Shown here: positions 7,532-15,907 of the stretch, one piece after another
How the letters are laid out: every line of letters begins with the position of its first letter
Position numbering within the stretch: the first letter of the stretch is position 1
Assembly: GCA_009377695.1 (NCBI GenBank)
Contig: WHTP01000004.1
Span: forward strand, 1-64,000
DNA length: 64,000 nucleotides
DNA from: Hyphomicrobiales bacterium
GTDB lineage: Bacteria; Pseudomonadota; Alphaproteobacteria; Rhizobiales; Xanthobacteraceae
Reading direction: 5' to 3'
Program-made: the position numbers and the translations under genes
The notes under the pieces: generated by a model
Database searches by the model: none
Told to the model about the DNA's origin: nothing
What the model saw: the letters and a program-made list of their open reading frames with translations, nothing else

Positions 7532-8572
7532 TCAGCCGAACTGCCGGCGGTCTTTCATTCCGTCCCACCAGGGACAGACGCCGGTCATGCGATTGTAATT
7601 GCCGTCCATCACCTGCACCGGACGGCGCAGGCCCTTGGCGGCATTGTCGAGCCTGAGCTTGCGCGCGGCTTCCTGTTGTTCTGCGGGCAGCCAGGCACGA
7701 TCGTGCCCCCACATGCTCGGCCCTTCCTTGCGCTCATAGGCCTGCCAGGTGTCGGGATCGATCGAGCGCGCGCCCCAGCCATACTCGACCATGAAGCCGG
7801 ACGGGGTGAAGGTGTAGAACGAGGTGATGAAGTCGGACGTGTGGCGCCCCATCGTGGTCGCGACACGACCGTCGCGCTGCGCGATGTCGTAGCCCTGCCC
7901 CATGTCGTCGAGCGAGAACACCTCCATCATGATGTGATGCACGGCGTTCTTGCCGGTGCGGATCATGGCGAGGCTGTGGTGGCGCGGGTTGACGTGCAGG
8001 AAGAACGCCTCGAATGGATGCGAATAGTAGTCGGTGAGCCGGAAACCGAGCAGGTCGCGATAGAACGGCAGCAGCGTCTGGATCGTCTCGGAGGTTTCGA
8101 CGTTCAGCACGACGTGTCCGAGGCCAAGCGGACCGGTGCGGAAACCGGACATGGACCGGCCCGGGACGAACGGATCGGATGCAGTCTCAGCACCGTGGAA
8201 CGCTTCGAGGCGGTTGCCGAGCGGATCGCTGAACACAATGAGGTCGCGCACGAACCGTTCGTCGGCGAGCGCACGCGATCCGCGCGCAACCTTCACGCCA
8301 TGGGCATCGAGCCGTGCCGCCAGCGCTTCGAGCGCGGCCGCATCGGCAGTCTCCCAGCCGAACACGGAAATTCCCTCGCCGCCATCGGCATCGACGATGA
8401 TGCGCTGCTTGCGGTCATCCATGCGGAACGCCAGCGACGTACGAGACTTATCGACGCGTTGCAGACCGAGCAGGCCGGGCCCGAACGACCCCCAGTCGCT
8501 CAGGTCCTTGGTGCGTGCGACGACATAGCCCAGGGCGGAGACGGAGGCGGACACAGAGGTGGAAACCGACAT
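7532..8572 (-). CDS. Extradiol ring-cleavage dioxygenase, BphC-like (VOC superfamily)
   Basis: Predicted Fe(II) enzyme opening catechol-type rings next to a hydroxyl. About 346 aa arranged as two VOC modules: an N-terminal module (SALGYVVARTKDLSDWGSF) and a catalytic C-terminal module with candidate metal ligands His in GLGHVVLNV, His in RHHSLAM and Glu in GFMVEYGWG, in the order typical of BphC/HsaC enzymes. ATG 8572 is preferred because TGAGG precedes it; ATG 8584 (MRFC) is possible. The C-terminal RPVQVMDGNYNR region resembles large-ring or steroid/naphthoate-type members. The natural substrate is not fixed by sequence. Nearby LigJ-like hydratase and aldolase also fit aromatic breakdown. 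Confidence 0.82.
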   Translation of the reverse strand: MSVSTSVSASVSALGYVVARTKDLSDWGSFGPGLLGLQRVDKSRTSLAFRMDDRKQRIIVDADGGEGISVFGWETADAAALEALAARLDAHGVKVARGSRALADERFVRDLIVFSDPLGNRLEAFHGAETASDPFVPGRSMSGFRTGPLGLGHVVLNVETSETIQTLLPFYRDLLGFRLTDYYSHPFEAFFLHVNPRHHSLAMIRTGKNAVHHIMMEVFSLDDMGQGYDIAQRDGRVATTMGRHTSDFITSFYTFTPSGFMVEYGWGARSIDPDTWQAYERKEGPSMWGHDRAWLPAEQQEAARKLRLDNAAKGLRRPVQVMDGNYNRMTGVCPWWDGMKDRRQFG

Positions 8573-8712
8573 GCAAAACCTCATCAATGTCAGGCGAGTA
8601 TATGAGTAGTTCGCGCGTGTAGGAAACGCCACGGCAAACCCGCCCCGCCCTGAAGGAACCGTTTTACGCCGCCCTCGTTGTAGAGCCTGTATGACCGTGG
8701 AAGGAGGGTGCC

Positions 8713-9051
8713 GTGGAGACCATCGCACGACGGGATGTTTTGAAGCTCGCGCTCGGCTTCGCCGCTTCCTGCGCTACAGTTCCCGCCCTCGCGATGCCCG
8801 CGGCGCAGATCCCGCAGCCGAGCCCGGAACCGGATTCGGCGCCCGAGCCCGCGATTGCCTCGCAAGACGATCTTGATGCCGCCAAGCCCGAGCCGGTGCA
8901 GTGGGGCCGCCATTACTGGCGGCGCTCCCGCTGGCGCAGGCGCTACTGGCGGCGGCGCCGACGGCGTTATTGGCGGTACTCGCGTAGACCATACTGGCGC
9001 CGCAGGCGATACTGGCGCAGGCGCTATTGGCGCCGCAGGCGGTGGTATTGA
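8713..9051 (+). CDS. Small Tat-exported Arg/Tyr/Trp-rich protein
   Basis: 112 aa. The N-terminus IARRDVLKLALGFAASC is a good twin-arginine signal (RRxxLK followed by a hydrophobic stretch ending near PALAMPA). A Pro/Glu/Asp spacer (about 32-62) follows, and then about 50 residues made almost only of Arg, Tyr and Trp in repeats such as YWRRRR and RRYWRR. Start GTG 8713 has a strong ribosome site AAGGAGGG at 8701-8708, which argues for real expression. No enzyme motif is present. The charge and aromatic density suggest binding to nucleic acid, anionic polymer or membrane outside the cytoplasm; this is inference. The gene is divergent from the dioxygenase. Confidence 0.75.
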   Translation: METIARRDVLKLALGFAASCATVPALAMPAAQIPQPSPEPDSAPEPAIASQDDLDAAKPEPVQWGRHYWRRSRWRRRYWRRRRRRYWRYSRRPYWRRRRYWRRRYWRRRRWY

Positions 9052-9304
9052 CGGCGATCGTCCCTAACGCGTCGCGGTTCTTAAACTCGCTGTCTCTTGA
9101 TAAGCGAGTTCGCGTCTCGTAACGCTCAATCAGCCACGGCGACGACAGCAGCAAGGCAAGCGCGCATCGTGAGCATGGTTTCGTCCGGCCATACGCACTC
9201 AGACCGGGGGAACGTTAGCAACAGGCGCCGCTCGCGACTGGAGCAGCACTTACCGTCTGCGTGGAATCTATCTGTTATCGTCGCCGCATGACGTGGCGAT
9301 GGGC
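9052..9304. other. Intergenic region, hairpin only
   Basis: No gene supported. A stem AACTCGCT/AGCGAGTT (about 9083-9108) lies 30 bases past the stop of the Arg/Tyr/Trp-rich gene and could end its transcript, but no T-run follows. Confidence 0.45.
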
Positions 9305-9377
9305 GCTCAAGTTCGATTCCGAAGTTCGTATAGGAGGGCGCCGCGATATGGCACAAACTTCGGAATCGGGACACTGG
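9305..9377 (+). repeat. CTAG palindrome, family B (left border decayed)
   Basis: Inner stem GATTCCGAAGTTCGTA against CAAACTTCGGAATC with loop TAGGAGGGCGCCGCG, close to the copy at 869. The left CTAGTGT has decayed and the right border reads CTGG. It ends seven bases before the stop codon of the caspase-like gene. Confidence 0.78.
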
Positions 9378-9383
9378 CGGGCA

Positions 9384-10505
9384 TCAGCTTACTTCGGCGT
9401 CGGGGCTGCCGAAGAAGCAGAAGCCGGCGGGTCGATAGGGCGAGCCCGGAATCTCCTCTGAGCCGGCGAAGCGGACCAGTGACACCAGTTGCTCCGCCGC
9501 CGCGGCAGGCGAGAGGCCCTTCTCCAGGATCATGTCGAAATAGATGAACTCGGTGAGCGCGCTCTGCGCCCAATCGACACTGGTCTTGTAGCCGGAGATC
9601 GGGAACGGCGCCGCGATCAGCGCGCGCTCGCTGTCCTGGCCCACGAGGCACGACGAGAAATGCAGGAGCTGCAGGCCGTCGGCGAACCGCACGCTGTCGA
9701 GGATGCACGCAAGCGGGATGATTTTGCCGTTGACGGTCAGGCCGCCGGTCTCGCCGTGGCCGGCGAGCACGAGAACTGCCGGCTCAGGCAAGAACAAGAG
9801 CTGGCGGCACCAATGCAAGAGGCTCGCTTCATCATGATAGAAGCGATGCCGCACCTGCGCGCGCGGCAGGCGTGCGAACAACTCCTTCAGCATGTGACCG
9901 AACGCGAACTCGTTGTCGTCGAGCGCGCGCTGCCAATGCGCCTCGACGACGACAAGCCACATCAACCCGGCCCGCGGCAGGAGACGCTGACCCGCCAATG
10001 CGCGGGCGGGCTGCCCGGCTTCCAGCCATTCACCGGTGAGCGCGTAGCCGGACGGATCGAGGTTGAAAGTACCGCGCCCCGTAAAGTTGCCGGCCTCCAG
10101 GGTGAACGTCAGCCTGCCGCTTTCGAACTGTCCCTCCAGCCGCGCCGCCGCGTCGTATTCCGCAAAGCCGAAGACGCGGCCCGCCGCCTCCTGCACGAAC
10201 CGAAGCCGCCCGAGATGCGTGTCCCAGAGGCCATCGCAGTCGCGCCAGCCCTGCCAGGGCAGCGCGCGCTGGCTGCCGTCGGCCAGATACTCGCCGGTAA
10301 AGCAACCATGGCGCCTGAGCGTGAACCGGCCGGTGCCGCTCTCTTGTGCCTCGGTGTAACGAAAGGTGAACTCACCCGCTGCGGTCGCCATCCCTTCGAT
10401 GGGATATTCGGTCCCCTCGCGACCATAGGTGCCGCGCACCCGGTTCCCGTCCTGCGAGAGGGTCATGGACCCGAACGAAGTGGACCATCGGCCGGCAAAG
10501 CTCAT
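9384..10505 (-). CDS. Caspase/CHAT-like protein with two N-terminal beta repeats
   Basis: Not a named family to me. 373 aa. Residues 1-85 and about 92-165 look like two copies of one beta-rich module (WSTSFGSMTLSQDGNRVRGTY; WDTHLGRLRFVQEAAGRVFG), each starting with a W-x-T/D-x-x-G pattern. The C-terminal part (about 182-373) has the order expected for a caspase/CHAT-fold peptidase: strand VLVLAGHGE with His250, then LQLLHFSSCLVG with Cys286 about 36 residues later, then GYKTSVDWAQSA. There is no signal peptide, so it is probably cytoplasmic. No partner gene adjoins it; palindromic repeats flank both sides. Peptidase activity is inference. Confidence 0.65.
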   Translation of the reverse strand: MSFAGRWSTSFGSMTLSQDGNRVRGTYGREGTEYPIEGMATAAGEFTFRYTEAQESGTGRFTLRRHGCFTGEYLADGSQRALPWQGWRDCDGLWDTHLGRLRFVQEAAGRVFGFAEYDAAARLEGQFESGRLTFTLEAGNFTGRGTFNLDPSGYALTGEWLEAGQPARALAGQRLLPRAGLMWLVVVEAHWQRALDDNEFAFGHMLKELFARLPRAQVRHRFYHDEASLLHWCRQLLFLPEPAVLVLAGHGETGGLTVNGKIIPLACILDSVRFADGLQLLHFSSCLVGQDSERALIAAPFPISGYKTSVDWAQSALTEFIYFDMILEKGLSPAAAAEQLVSLVRFAGSEEIPGSPYRPAGFCFFGSPDAEVS

Positions 10506-10508
10506 GGC

Positions 10509-10580
10509 CTAGTGTCCCGATTCCAAAGTTCGTACCATTTCGCAGCGGCCTCCTATACGAACTTCGGAATCGAAGGCTAG
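10509..10580 (-). repeat. CTAG palindrome, family B, inverted
   Basis: CTAGTGTCCCGATTCCAAAG on the left and GAATCGAAGGCTAG on the right: family B read in reverse, with three outer bases lost at the right. It starts three bases upstream of the caspase-like gene's start codon. Confidence 0.82.
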
Positions 10581-10654
10581 TGTGGCTTTGGTTCAGAAAT
10601 CCGCATGTCGGACTCGCAGCGAGAATGATGCGGACTTCTGAACCGCCGCACGAG
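10577..10654 (-). repeat. CTAG palindrome, family A, inverted
   Basis: Shares CTAG 10577-10580 with the preceding family B element. Left arm CTAGTGTGGCTTTGGTTCAG carries the TTT bulge; right border decayed to CGAG. Here B and A abut with a shared CTAG instead of the 13-nt linker. Confidence 0.82.
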
Positions 10655-10801
10655 GGATAGCACGCCGGACGGCCGCTCGCGATCATGTCACATCCCGATA
10701 GGCTTTCCCGCCCGACAAGTGATAGGGAAGAGCTAACGAGAGCTAAAGAGACCGCGCGACTGTCTATGGATCGTCATGCGCGCGGCGACCGAAAGGGACC
10801 T

Positions 10802-11761
10802 ATGAAACGACTGCTCGCCGCCTGCGCTGTCGCCGCGGCCTTTGTCACGTCCGCCAACGGGCAAGGCTTTCCCAACCAGACGATCAAGATCATCGTGCCG
10901 TTCACCCCGGGCGGCTCGAACGACGTCGTGGCGCGCGAAATCGCGACCGGATTGCAGACCCGCCTCAAGCAGACTGCCGTGGTCGAGAACAGGCCCGGCG
11001 GCGGCGGCACCATCGCCTACCAGTTTGTCGCGAAGTCGCCGGCGGACGGATACACGATGCTCGTCGCGCCGGCATCGTTCACGATGGGTCCGCATCTGTC
11101 GAAAAAGCAGCTCTACCATCCAATAAAAGAATTCGCGGCGATCAATCTCGTCGCCGACGTTCCCTTCGTGATGGTAGTGCCGGCCAGCCTGCCGGTGAAT
11201 TCGGTGCAGGAATTCATCGCGCTCGCAAAGAAGTCCCCCAACAAACTGACCTTCGGTTCGGTCGGTCAGGGAACACCGCAGCATCTCGCCGGCGAGCTGT
11301 TCAAGCTCAGCGCGGGCGTCGACCTGATTCACGTGCCGTTCCGCGGCGCTACCGCCGTGCTCCCCGATCTCCTGGCCGGGCGCATCGACATGTTCATCGG
11401 CGCCATTAACTCGCTGCTGCCGCTGATCAAGGACGGCAAGCTCAAGGCGCTTGCAACCTCCGGCACCAAGCGCGTCGACTCACTGCCGAACGTTCCGACC
11501 ATGGCGGAGGTTGGCCTCCCTGACGTTCAGGTCGGATCGGGCGTCGGGCTGGTGGCGCCGGCCGGCACGCCGCCAGAGGTCATCGCGACGCTCAATCGCG
11601 AGATCTCCGCGATCATCGCCGATCCGGGCTTCCATGAGCGCATGAAGAAAATCGGCGTCGATGTGATCGGCACCACGCCGCAGGCTTATGCGAAAGTTCT
11701 CAGCGACGATTACGCCAAATGGGCCAAAGTGACCAAGGCGGCCGGGATCGAGCCACAGTAG
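10802..11761 (+). CDS. Tripartite tricarboxylate transporter receptor (TctC/Bug family)
   Basis: Periplasmic solute receptor, 319 aa. Signal peptide MKRLLAACAVAAAFVTSANG, then the family start FPNQTIKIIVPFTPGGSND, NRPGGGGTIA ligand loop, GSVGQGTPQHLAGELF and the terminal YAKVLSDDYAKWAKV motif. ATG 10802 follows AAAGGGA. No tctA/tctB membrane genes adjoin, so it is an orphan receptor, normal for this expanded family. Such proteins bind carboxylates; the ligand is not predictable here. Confidence 0.93.
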   Translation: MKRLLAACAVAAAFVTSANGQGFPNQTIKIIVPFTPGGSNDVVAREIATGLQTRLKQTAVVENRPGGGGTIAYQFVAKSPADGYTMLVAPASFTMGPHLSKKQLYHPIKEFAAINLVADVPFVMVVPASLPVNSVQEFIALAKKSPNKLTFGSVGQGTPQHLAGELFKLSAGVDLIHVPFRGATAVLPDLLAGRIDMFIGAINSLLPLIKDGKLKALATSGTKRVDSLPNVPTMAEVGLPDVQVGSGVGLVAPAGTPPEVIATLNREISAIIADPGFHERMKKIGVDVIGTTPQAYAKVLSDDYAKWAKVTKAAGIEPQ

Positions 11762-11826
11762 GCGGTCGTCGAACGTCTTCATCATGGCGGCGAGCGACTG
11801 TAACTCGGATGGAGCCATGCGCGTGG

Positions 11827-12570
11827 CTATGCGTCAAGCAGCCATCGGAACGCCCGCCGCAGTTCCTGCGCACCGTTCGTTTCATACCAGCGGCCGTGCG
11901 CCAGGATCACGCGCTCGGGATTCCAGCCGATCATCGTTTCGACGGCCGCGCGTAGTTCATCTCTGTGCCTGCCGAAGGTCAGCCGCATGTCGCGCGGCAT
12001 CGACCCGTCAGGATCTTGGGCGCCGCCAAGCCGCGTAAGCCACCGCATGACGAGGCCGAGCTTGCGCGGCTCGAAGTTCTCGATCAGGTCGGTCAGGATG
12101 AGCGTGCGGCTGGCATGGTGAAAGAAATCGACTTCGGTCATAAAGCTGCTCGTCACCGGCAGCGTGGCGATCTCCGCATCCCAGGGATAGCCGCTGCTCC
12201 GGTCGAGACCAAGAGCGTCGAAATTGATGCGGGCACCGGCCTGATCCTTGACGCGCGGAGCAAGATAGACGTCGGCGCCGGGAAACGCCGCACGCCAGTC
12301 CGGAATCCACCAGTAGTGGATGCGGTTCGGCCCGACGATCCAGCGTGGCCGTCCGCACCTTTCGATTTGTGCGCGCAGGTCGCCCACCAAGGGCGTCGGC
12401 GAGTGGATAAAGAGATTGTCGCCCGCGAGACGGATGACGGTCATCCGCGTCGGGAACGGCATCTTCGGCCACGGCATGCCGAAGCGGATCAGGGGGCCGT
12501 CGACAATCCAGACATCCTCTGCGACCGGCTTGAGCGTATTGAGCGGTGGATAGGTTTGCTCGGATGTCAT
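11827..12570 (-). CDS. DUF4336 protein (metallo-beta-lactamase-like fold)
   Basis: 247 aa. The pattern DVWIVDGPLIRFGMPWP..TRMTVIRLAGDNLFIHSPTPL followed by IVGPNRIHYWW, a central DFFHHASRTLILTDLIENF and late VILAHGRW matches DUF4336. This family resembles metallo-beta-lactamases, but the classic HxHxDH metal motif is replaced here (NRIHYWWIPDW), so hydrolase activity is uncertain. ATG 12570 is preferred with GAGG upstream; the frame remains open to 12756 but that extension overlaps the promoter space of the divergent neighbour. Stops 65 bases past the convergent tctC. Function unknown. Confidence 0.78.
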   Translation of the reverse strand: MTSEQTYPPLNTLKPVAEDVWIVDGPLIRFGMPWPKMPFPTRMTVIRLAGDNLFIHSPTPLVGDLRAQIERCGRPRWIVGPNRIHYWWIPDWRAAFPGADVYLAPRVKDQAGARINFDALGLDRSSGYPWDAEIATLPVTSSFMTEVDFFHHASRTLILTDLIENFEPRKLGLVMRWLTRLGGAQDPDGSMPRDMRLTFGRHRDELRAAVETMIGWNPERVILAHGRWYETNGAQELRRAFRWLLDA

Positions 12571-12698
12571 GCAGAGGCCCTCGCGCACCCCGTCGAATTT
12601 AGGTGATGGACAGGGCCGCGAATTCAAGGCGGACCGGGAATGCGGAAACAATAGCGTTCGACTCGCATTTCGTGTCAACCCACAGAGGGTGACCCGAC

Positions 12699-13697
12699 AT
12701 GACCCGCGCAACGCTCGATCCGGCCAAGGCCTACGGCCGCCATCCGCTGCAGCCACATCAACTGACTGACCGCGTGACGCGCATCGAGGATACGATCGTG
12801 CTCTGCCATCTCGGCGTGGCGCGACCAGACGCAGATGACTGGTCGCTGTCGATCGACGGGCTCGTGCGCCGGCCGACGCGGCTCACGTGGAACGATCTTA
12901 TGCGGCGGCCGCACGTCGAGATCACCAGCATCCATGAATGCTGCGGCAGCCCAATGAAGCCCGACGTGCCGGCGCGCCGCATCTGCAACGTGGTCTGGGG
13001 CGGTGTGCGGCTATCAGATCTCCTCGCCGACTGCGATCCTGAACCTGCCGCGCGCTATGTGTGGTCGAGTGGCACAGACTACGGCGTATTCGAAGGCGAG
13101 ACCATTGACGCCTTCGTCAAGGACCTGCCGCTCGATCGGGTCGCGGCCGATGTGCTGATCGCCGATGCAATGAACGGTTTGCCATTGCGGCCCGAGAACG
13201 GCTACCCGGCCCGACTGGTCGTCCCCGGCTTCTACGGCACCAACAGCGTCAAATGGCTGACACGGCTGACCCTGATGGACAAGCGTGCGACGGGACCGTT
13301 CACGACGCGCTGGTACAACGATCCCATTCGAGATGGCAGCGGGCGGCCCACTGGCGCCACCGTCCCGGTCTGGTCGATCGCGCCGGAGTCGGTGATCGTT
13401 TCACCCGCGCCGGACCAGACGTTGCCTGCCGGCGAGACCACCAACATCTGGGGCTGGGCCTGGGCCGACGGTGGCGTCAGCGCCGTCGACGTGAATGTCG
13501 ATGGCGGGCCCGCTGTCATTCGCGCGGCCATCGAGCCGTCCGCAGGACGCGCCTGGCAACGCTTTACCGTGAGCTGGCGGCCCGAACACCGCGGCAAATG
13601 CGAGTTATGGTCGCGCGCGCAATCGGCGGACGGCCGCGCTCAGCCGGACGCGGGAGCGCGAAATGCGATTCACCGCGTCGCCGTCAATGTCGTGTGA
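12699..13697 (+). CDS. Molybdopterin sulfite-oxidase-family enzyme
   Basis: 332 aa. N-terminal oxidoreductase molybdopterin domain (about 40-205) with the candidate Mo-ligand cysteine in SIHECCGSP, the WSSGTDYGVFEGET substrate loop and GYPARLVVPGFYGTNSVKWL; C-terminal Mo-co dimerisation domain (about 225-330, TNIWGWAWADGGVSAVDVNV). No Tat or Sec signal is seen at this start, so it may be cytoplasmic or depend on a partner. ATG 12699 follows AGAGGGTGA. Members oxidise sulfite or reduce related oxyanions; the substrate cannot be set from sequence. Divergent from the DUF4336 gene. Confidence 0.88.
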   Translation: MTRATLDPAKAYGRHPLQPHQLTDRVTRIEDTIVLCHLGVARPDADDWSLSIDGLVRRPTRLTWNDLMRRPHVEITSIHECCGSPMKPDVPARRICNVVWGGVRLSDLLADCDPEPAARYVWSSGTDYGVFEGETIDAFVKDLPLDRVAADVLIADAMNGLPLRPENGYPARLVVPGFYGTNSVKWLTRLTLMDKRATGPFTTRWYNDPIRDGSGRPTGATVPVWSIAPESVIVSPAPDQTLPAGETTNIWGWAWADGGVSAVDVNVDGGPAVIRAAIEPSAGRAWQRFTVSWRPEHRGKCELWSRAQSADGRAQPDAGARNAIHRVAVNVV

Positions 13698-13700
13698 ACA

Positions 13701-14738
13701 CTACGCGTTCCCTCGCATCTGCTTCTCGATCTGCGCCTTCAGCCGCGGATAGACCTTGAGTGCGTTGCCCTCGAAGACCTTCTGCTTGTCGGCGACGGAG
13801 AGGTTCGGCGTCGCATCGACATAGCGCTTGGTGTCGTCGAAATAATTGCCGGTCTTCGGGTCGATGCCCTTCACCGCCCCGACCATCTCCGACGCGAACA
13901 GGATGTTGTCGGCCGGCACCACCTTGGTGAGTAGATCGATCCCGGGCTGATGGTAGACGCAGGTGTCGAAGAAGATGTTGTTGCCCATGATCTCGACGAG
14001 CTCGGGCCGCTTGTTGTCGAGCGCGATCCCGCGGAAGCGGCCCCAGTGATATGGCACCGCGCCGCCGCCGTGCGGAACGATGAGCTTGAGCTTGGGGAAA
14101 TCCTTGAACACGTCGGAGAGGATGAGCTGCATCACAGCCATGGTATCGGCGTTGAGGTAGTACGAGCCCGTGGTGTGCTGCGCTGGATTGCAGCAGCCGG
14201 ACACGTGGATCATCGCCGGCACATCGAGCTCGATCATCTTCTCGTAGAACGGATACCACCACTTATCGGTGAGCGGCGGCGCGTTGAAATAGCCGCCGGA
14301 CGGATCGGGATTGAGGTTGCAGCCGACCATGCCGAGCTCCTTCACGCAGCGCTCGAGCTCCTTGATCGACGAGGTCGGCGACTCGCCTTGCGTCTGCGGG
14401 AGCTGGCACACGCCGATAAAATTCTTCGGGAACAGCGTGCACACGCGGTGGATGAGATCATTGCAGATTTCGGTCCACTCGTGACTCACCGCGAAGTCGC
14501 CGATGTGGTGGCCCATGCCGGAGGCGCGCGGCGAGAAGATCGTCAGGTCGGTGCCGCGCTCGCGCTGGAGTTTTAGCTGCGCGCCTTCGATCGACGCCCT
14601 GATCTCGTCGTCGGACATCTTGAGGCCGGCGCGCGGCGGCAGCGGCGTCTTGTTCTTCACCGCCTCGGTCTGCTCCTTGCGGAAACGGTGAAGGTCCTTG
14701 GGCTCGGTCGTGTAATGGCCGTGGCAATCGATGATCAT
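13701..14738 (-). CDS. ligJ: 4-oxalomesaconate hydratase-like amidohydrolase (LigJ-like)
   Basis: 345 aa amidohydrolase-2 family. The start MIIDCHGHYTTEPKDLHRFR has the CHGH metal motif and is followed by HVSGC, IVPHGGGAVPYHWGRFRG and FASEMVGAV, as in LigJ of the protocatechuate 4,5-cleavage pathway, which hydrates 4-oxalomesaconate to 4-carboxy-4-hydroxy-2-oxoadipate. Length agrees with LigJ. The frame remains open far upstream, but only ATG 14738 gives a family-like start. The divergent HpcH/HpaI aldolase gene fits the next step of such a route. A related decarboxylase role is the main alternative. Confidence 0.78.
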   Translation of the reverse strand: MIIDCHGHYTTEPKDLHRFRKEQTEAVKNKTPLPPRAGLKMSDDEIRASIEGAQLKLQRERGTDLTIFSPRASGMGHHIGDFAVSHEWTEICNDLIHRVCTLFPKNFIGVCQLPQTQGESPTSSIKELERCVKELGMVGCNLNPDPSGGYFNAPPLTDKWWYPFYEKMIELDVPAMIHVSGCCNPAQHTTGSYYLNADTMAVMQLILSDVFKDFPKLKLIVPHGGGAVPYHWGRFRGIALDNKRPELVEIMGNNIFFDTCVYHQPGIDLLTKVVPADNILFASEMVGAVKGIDPKTGNYFDDTKRYVDATPNLSVADKQKVFEGNALKVYPRLKAQIEKQMRGNA

Positions 14739-14852
14739 GACGCGTCGCTCGGTTCTTGGTGGGCGGGGTCTCTGCCGCTTCAGTCTACGGTGGTGACGGC
14801 GAATATCGGGTCGTCTATAGAAGCGCAACGACCACGCGTGAAGGGGAGAATT

Positions 14853-15713
14853 ATGGCCGATCTGCCGCGTCTGAACAATGTCATCCGTGCGCTCGACGGG
14901 GGGCAGCATGCCTTTACCTGCTTCACGCCGGCCGAGATCGATTCCGCGCTGGCGATGAGCACATCGAAATTCGACGGTTGCGTATACGAGATGGAGCACA
15001 ATTTCTGGGAAGGCCGCGCGCTGCGCGATTGCCTGCAATACATGCTCAACCGCGGGCAGATCGCCAAGTCCGCCTCGGTGGTGCCGCCGGTGGCACCGAT
15101 GGTGCGCATTCCGGTGAACGGCGTCGAGAAGGGCCAGTGGCACGCCAAGCAGGCGCTCGACCTGGGCTGCTACGGCATTGTGTGGCCGCACATCTCCACG
15201 GTGGAGGAGGCCTACAACGCGGTCGCCGCCTGCCGCTATCCGCGGCTGAAGAACGCAGCCCTTTACGAGCCCACCGGCATCCGCGGCGATGGCCCGACCA
15301 CCGCCGCGCGCTACTGGGGCCTCACCCAACAGGAATACTACACCAAGGCCGACGTGTGGCCGCTCGCCAAGCAGGGCGAGATCTTCGTGATCCTGCAGAT
15401 CGAAGACACGCGCGGGGTCGAGAACCTCGACGACATGCTCAAGAACGTGCCCGGCATCGGCGCGATCCTGATCGGCGAAGGCGACCTCTCGCAGGAACTC
15501 GGCTATCCGCGCCAGTACGAGCACAAGGAAGTGCTGGCCTGGATGAAGCGCGTGGTCGACACCTGCAAGAAGCACAACGTCGTGGTCGGTCATCCGCACG
15601 TGGAGGCCGGCAATTGCGACCGCATTATTTCGGAAGGCTATCGCTTCCTGATGTGCGCGCCGGTGCGCAGCTTCAATCACCTGACCAAGGCGATGGAAAC
15701 GGCGGGGCGGTAG
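14853..15713 (+). CDS. HpcH/HpaI aldolase/citrate lyase family protein
   Basis: 286 aa class II aldolase of the pyruvate-type family. Seen: FDGCVYEMEHNFWE, the repeated barrel strand GCYGIVWPHISTVEEA, the metal-binding pair Glu in ILQIEDTRGVENLDDM and Asp in LIGEGDLSQELG, and the late VVVGHPHVEAGN. ATG 14853 follows AAGGGGAG. The 114 bases to the divergent LigJ-like gene must hold both promoters. A role in cleaving a 4-hydroxy-2-oxo-acid in the same catabolic route is inferred from that neighbour. Confidence 0.85.
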   Translation: MADLPRLNNVIRALDGGQHAFTCFTPAEIDSALAMSTSKFDGCVYEMEHNFWEGRALRDCLQYMLNRGQIAKSASVVPPVAPMVRIPVNGVEKGQWHAKQALDLGCYGIVWPHISTVEEAYNAVAACRYPRLKNAALYEPTGIRGDGPTTAARYWGLTQQEYYTKADVWPLAKQGEIFVILQIEDTRGVENLDDMLKNVPGIGAILIGEGDLSQELGYPRQYEHKEVLAWMKRVVDTCKKHNVVVGHPHVEAGNCDRIISEGYRFLMCAPVRSFNHLTKAMETAGR

Positions 15714-15902
15714 TAGCTCTGGCGTGTCCCCGGGCGCAGCACGTAGCACTTGCGACGTGATGCGCTGGAGACCCGGACCCCTGGTTTGTTTTTGTCAACC
15801 CAAGACAAATAACTGGGGGCCCGGATCGGCGGCGCATCGTTTCGCGCTGCCATAGCCCGTCGAAGACGCACGTGAACGCGCTTATGGCGTCCGGGACACG
15901 AG
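15714..15902. repeat. Rhizobial-type intergenic palindrome cluster
   Basis: Facing copies of a G/C-rich sequence (GTGTCCCCGGGCGCAGCACG; GAGACCCGGACCCC; GGGGGCCCGGATC; GCGTCCGGGACACG) around TTTGTCTTGGG/CCCAAGACAAA. This matches the style of large composite palindromes in Bradyrhizobium-type genomes. It lies between convergent genes and may terminate transcription both ways. Confidence 0.6.
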
Positions 15903-15907
15903 AGCCG

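Noticed and set aside
14739-15749. Upstream extension of the LigJ-like frame over the aldolase gene
   Set aside because: It is antisense to a well-supported aldolase and the family N-terminus begins at 14738.
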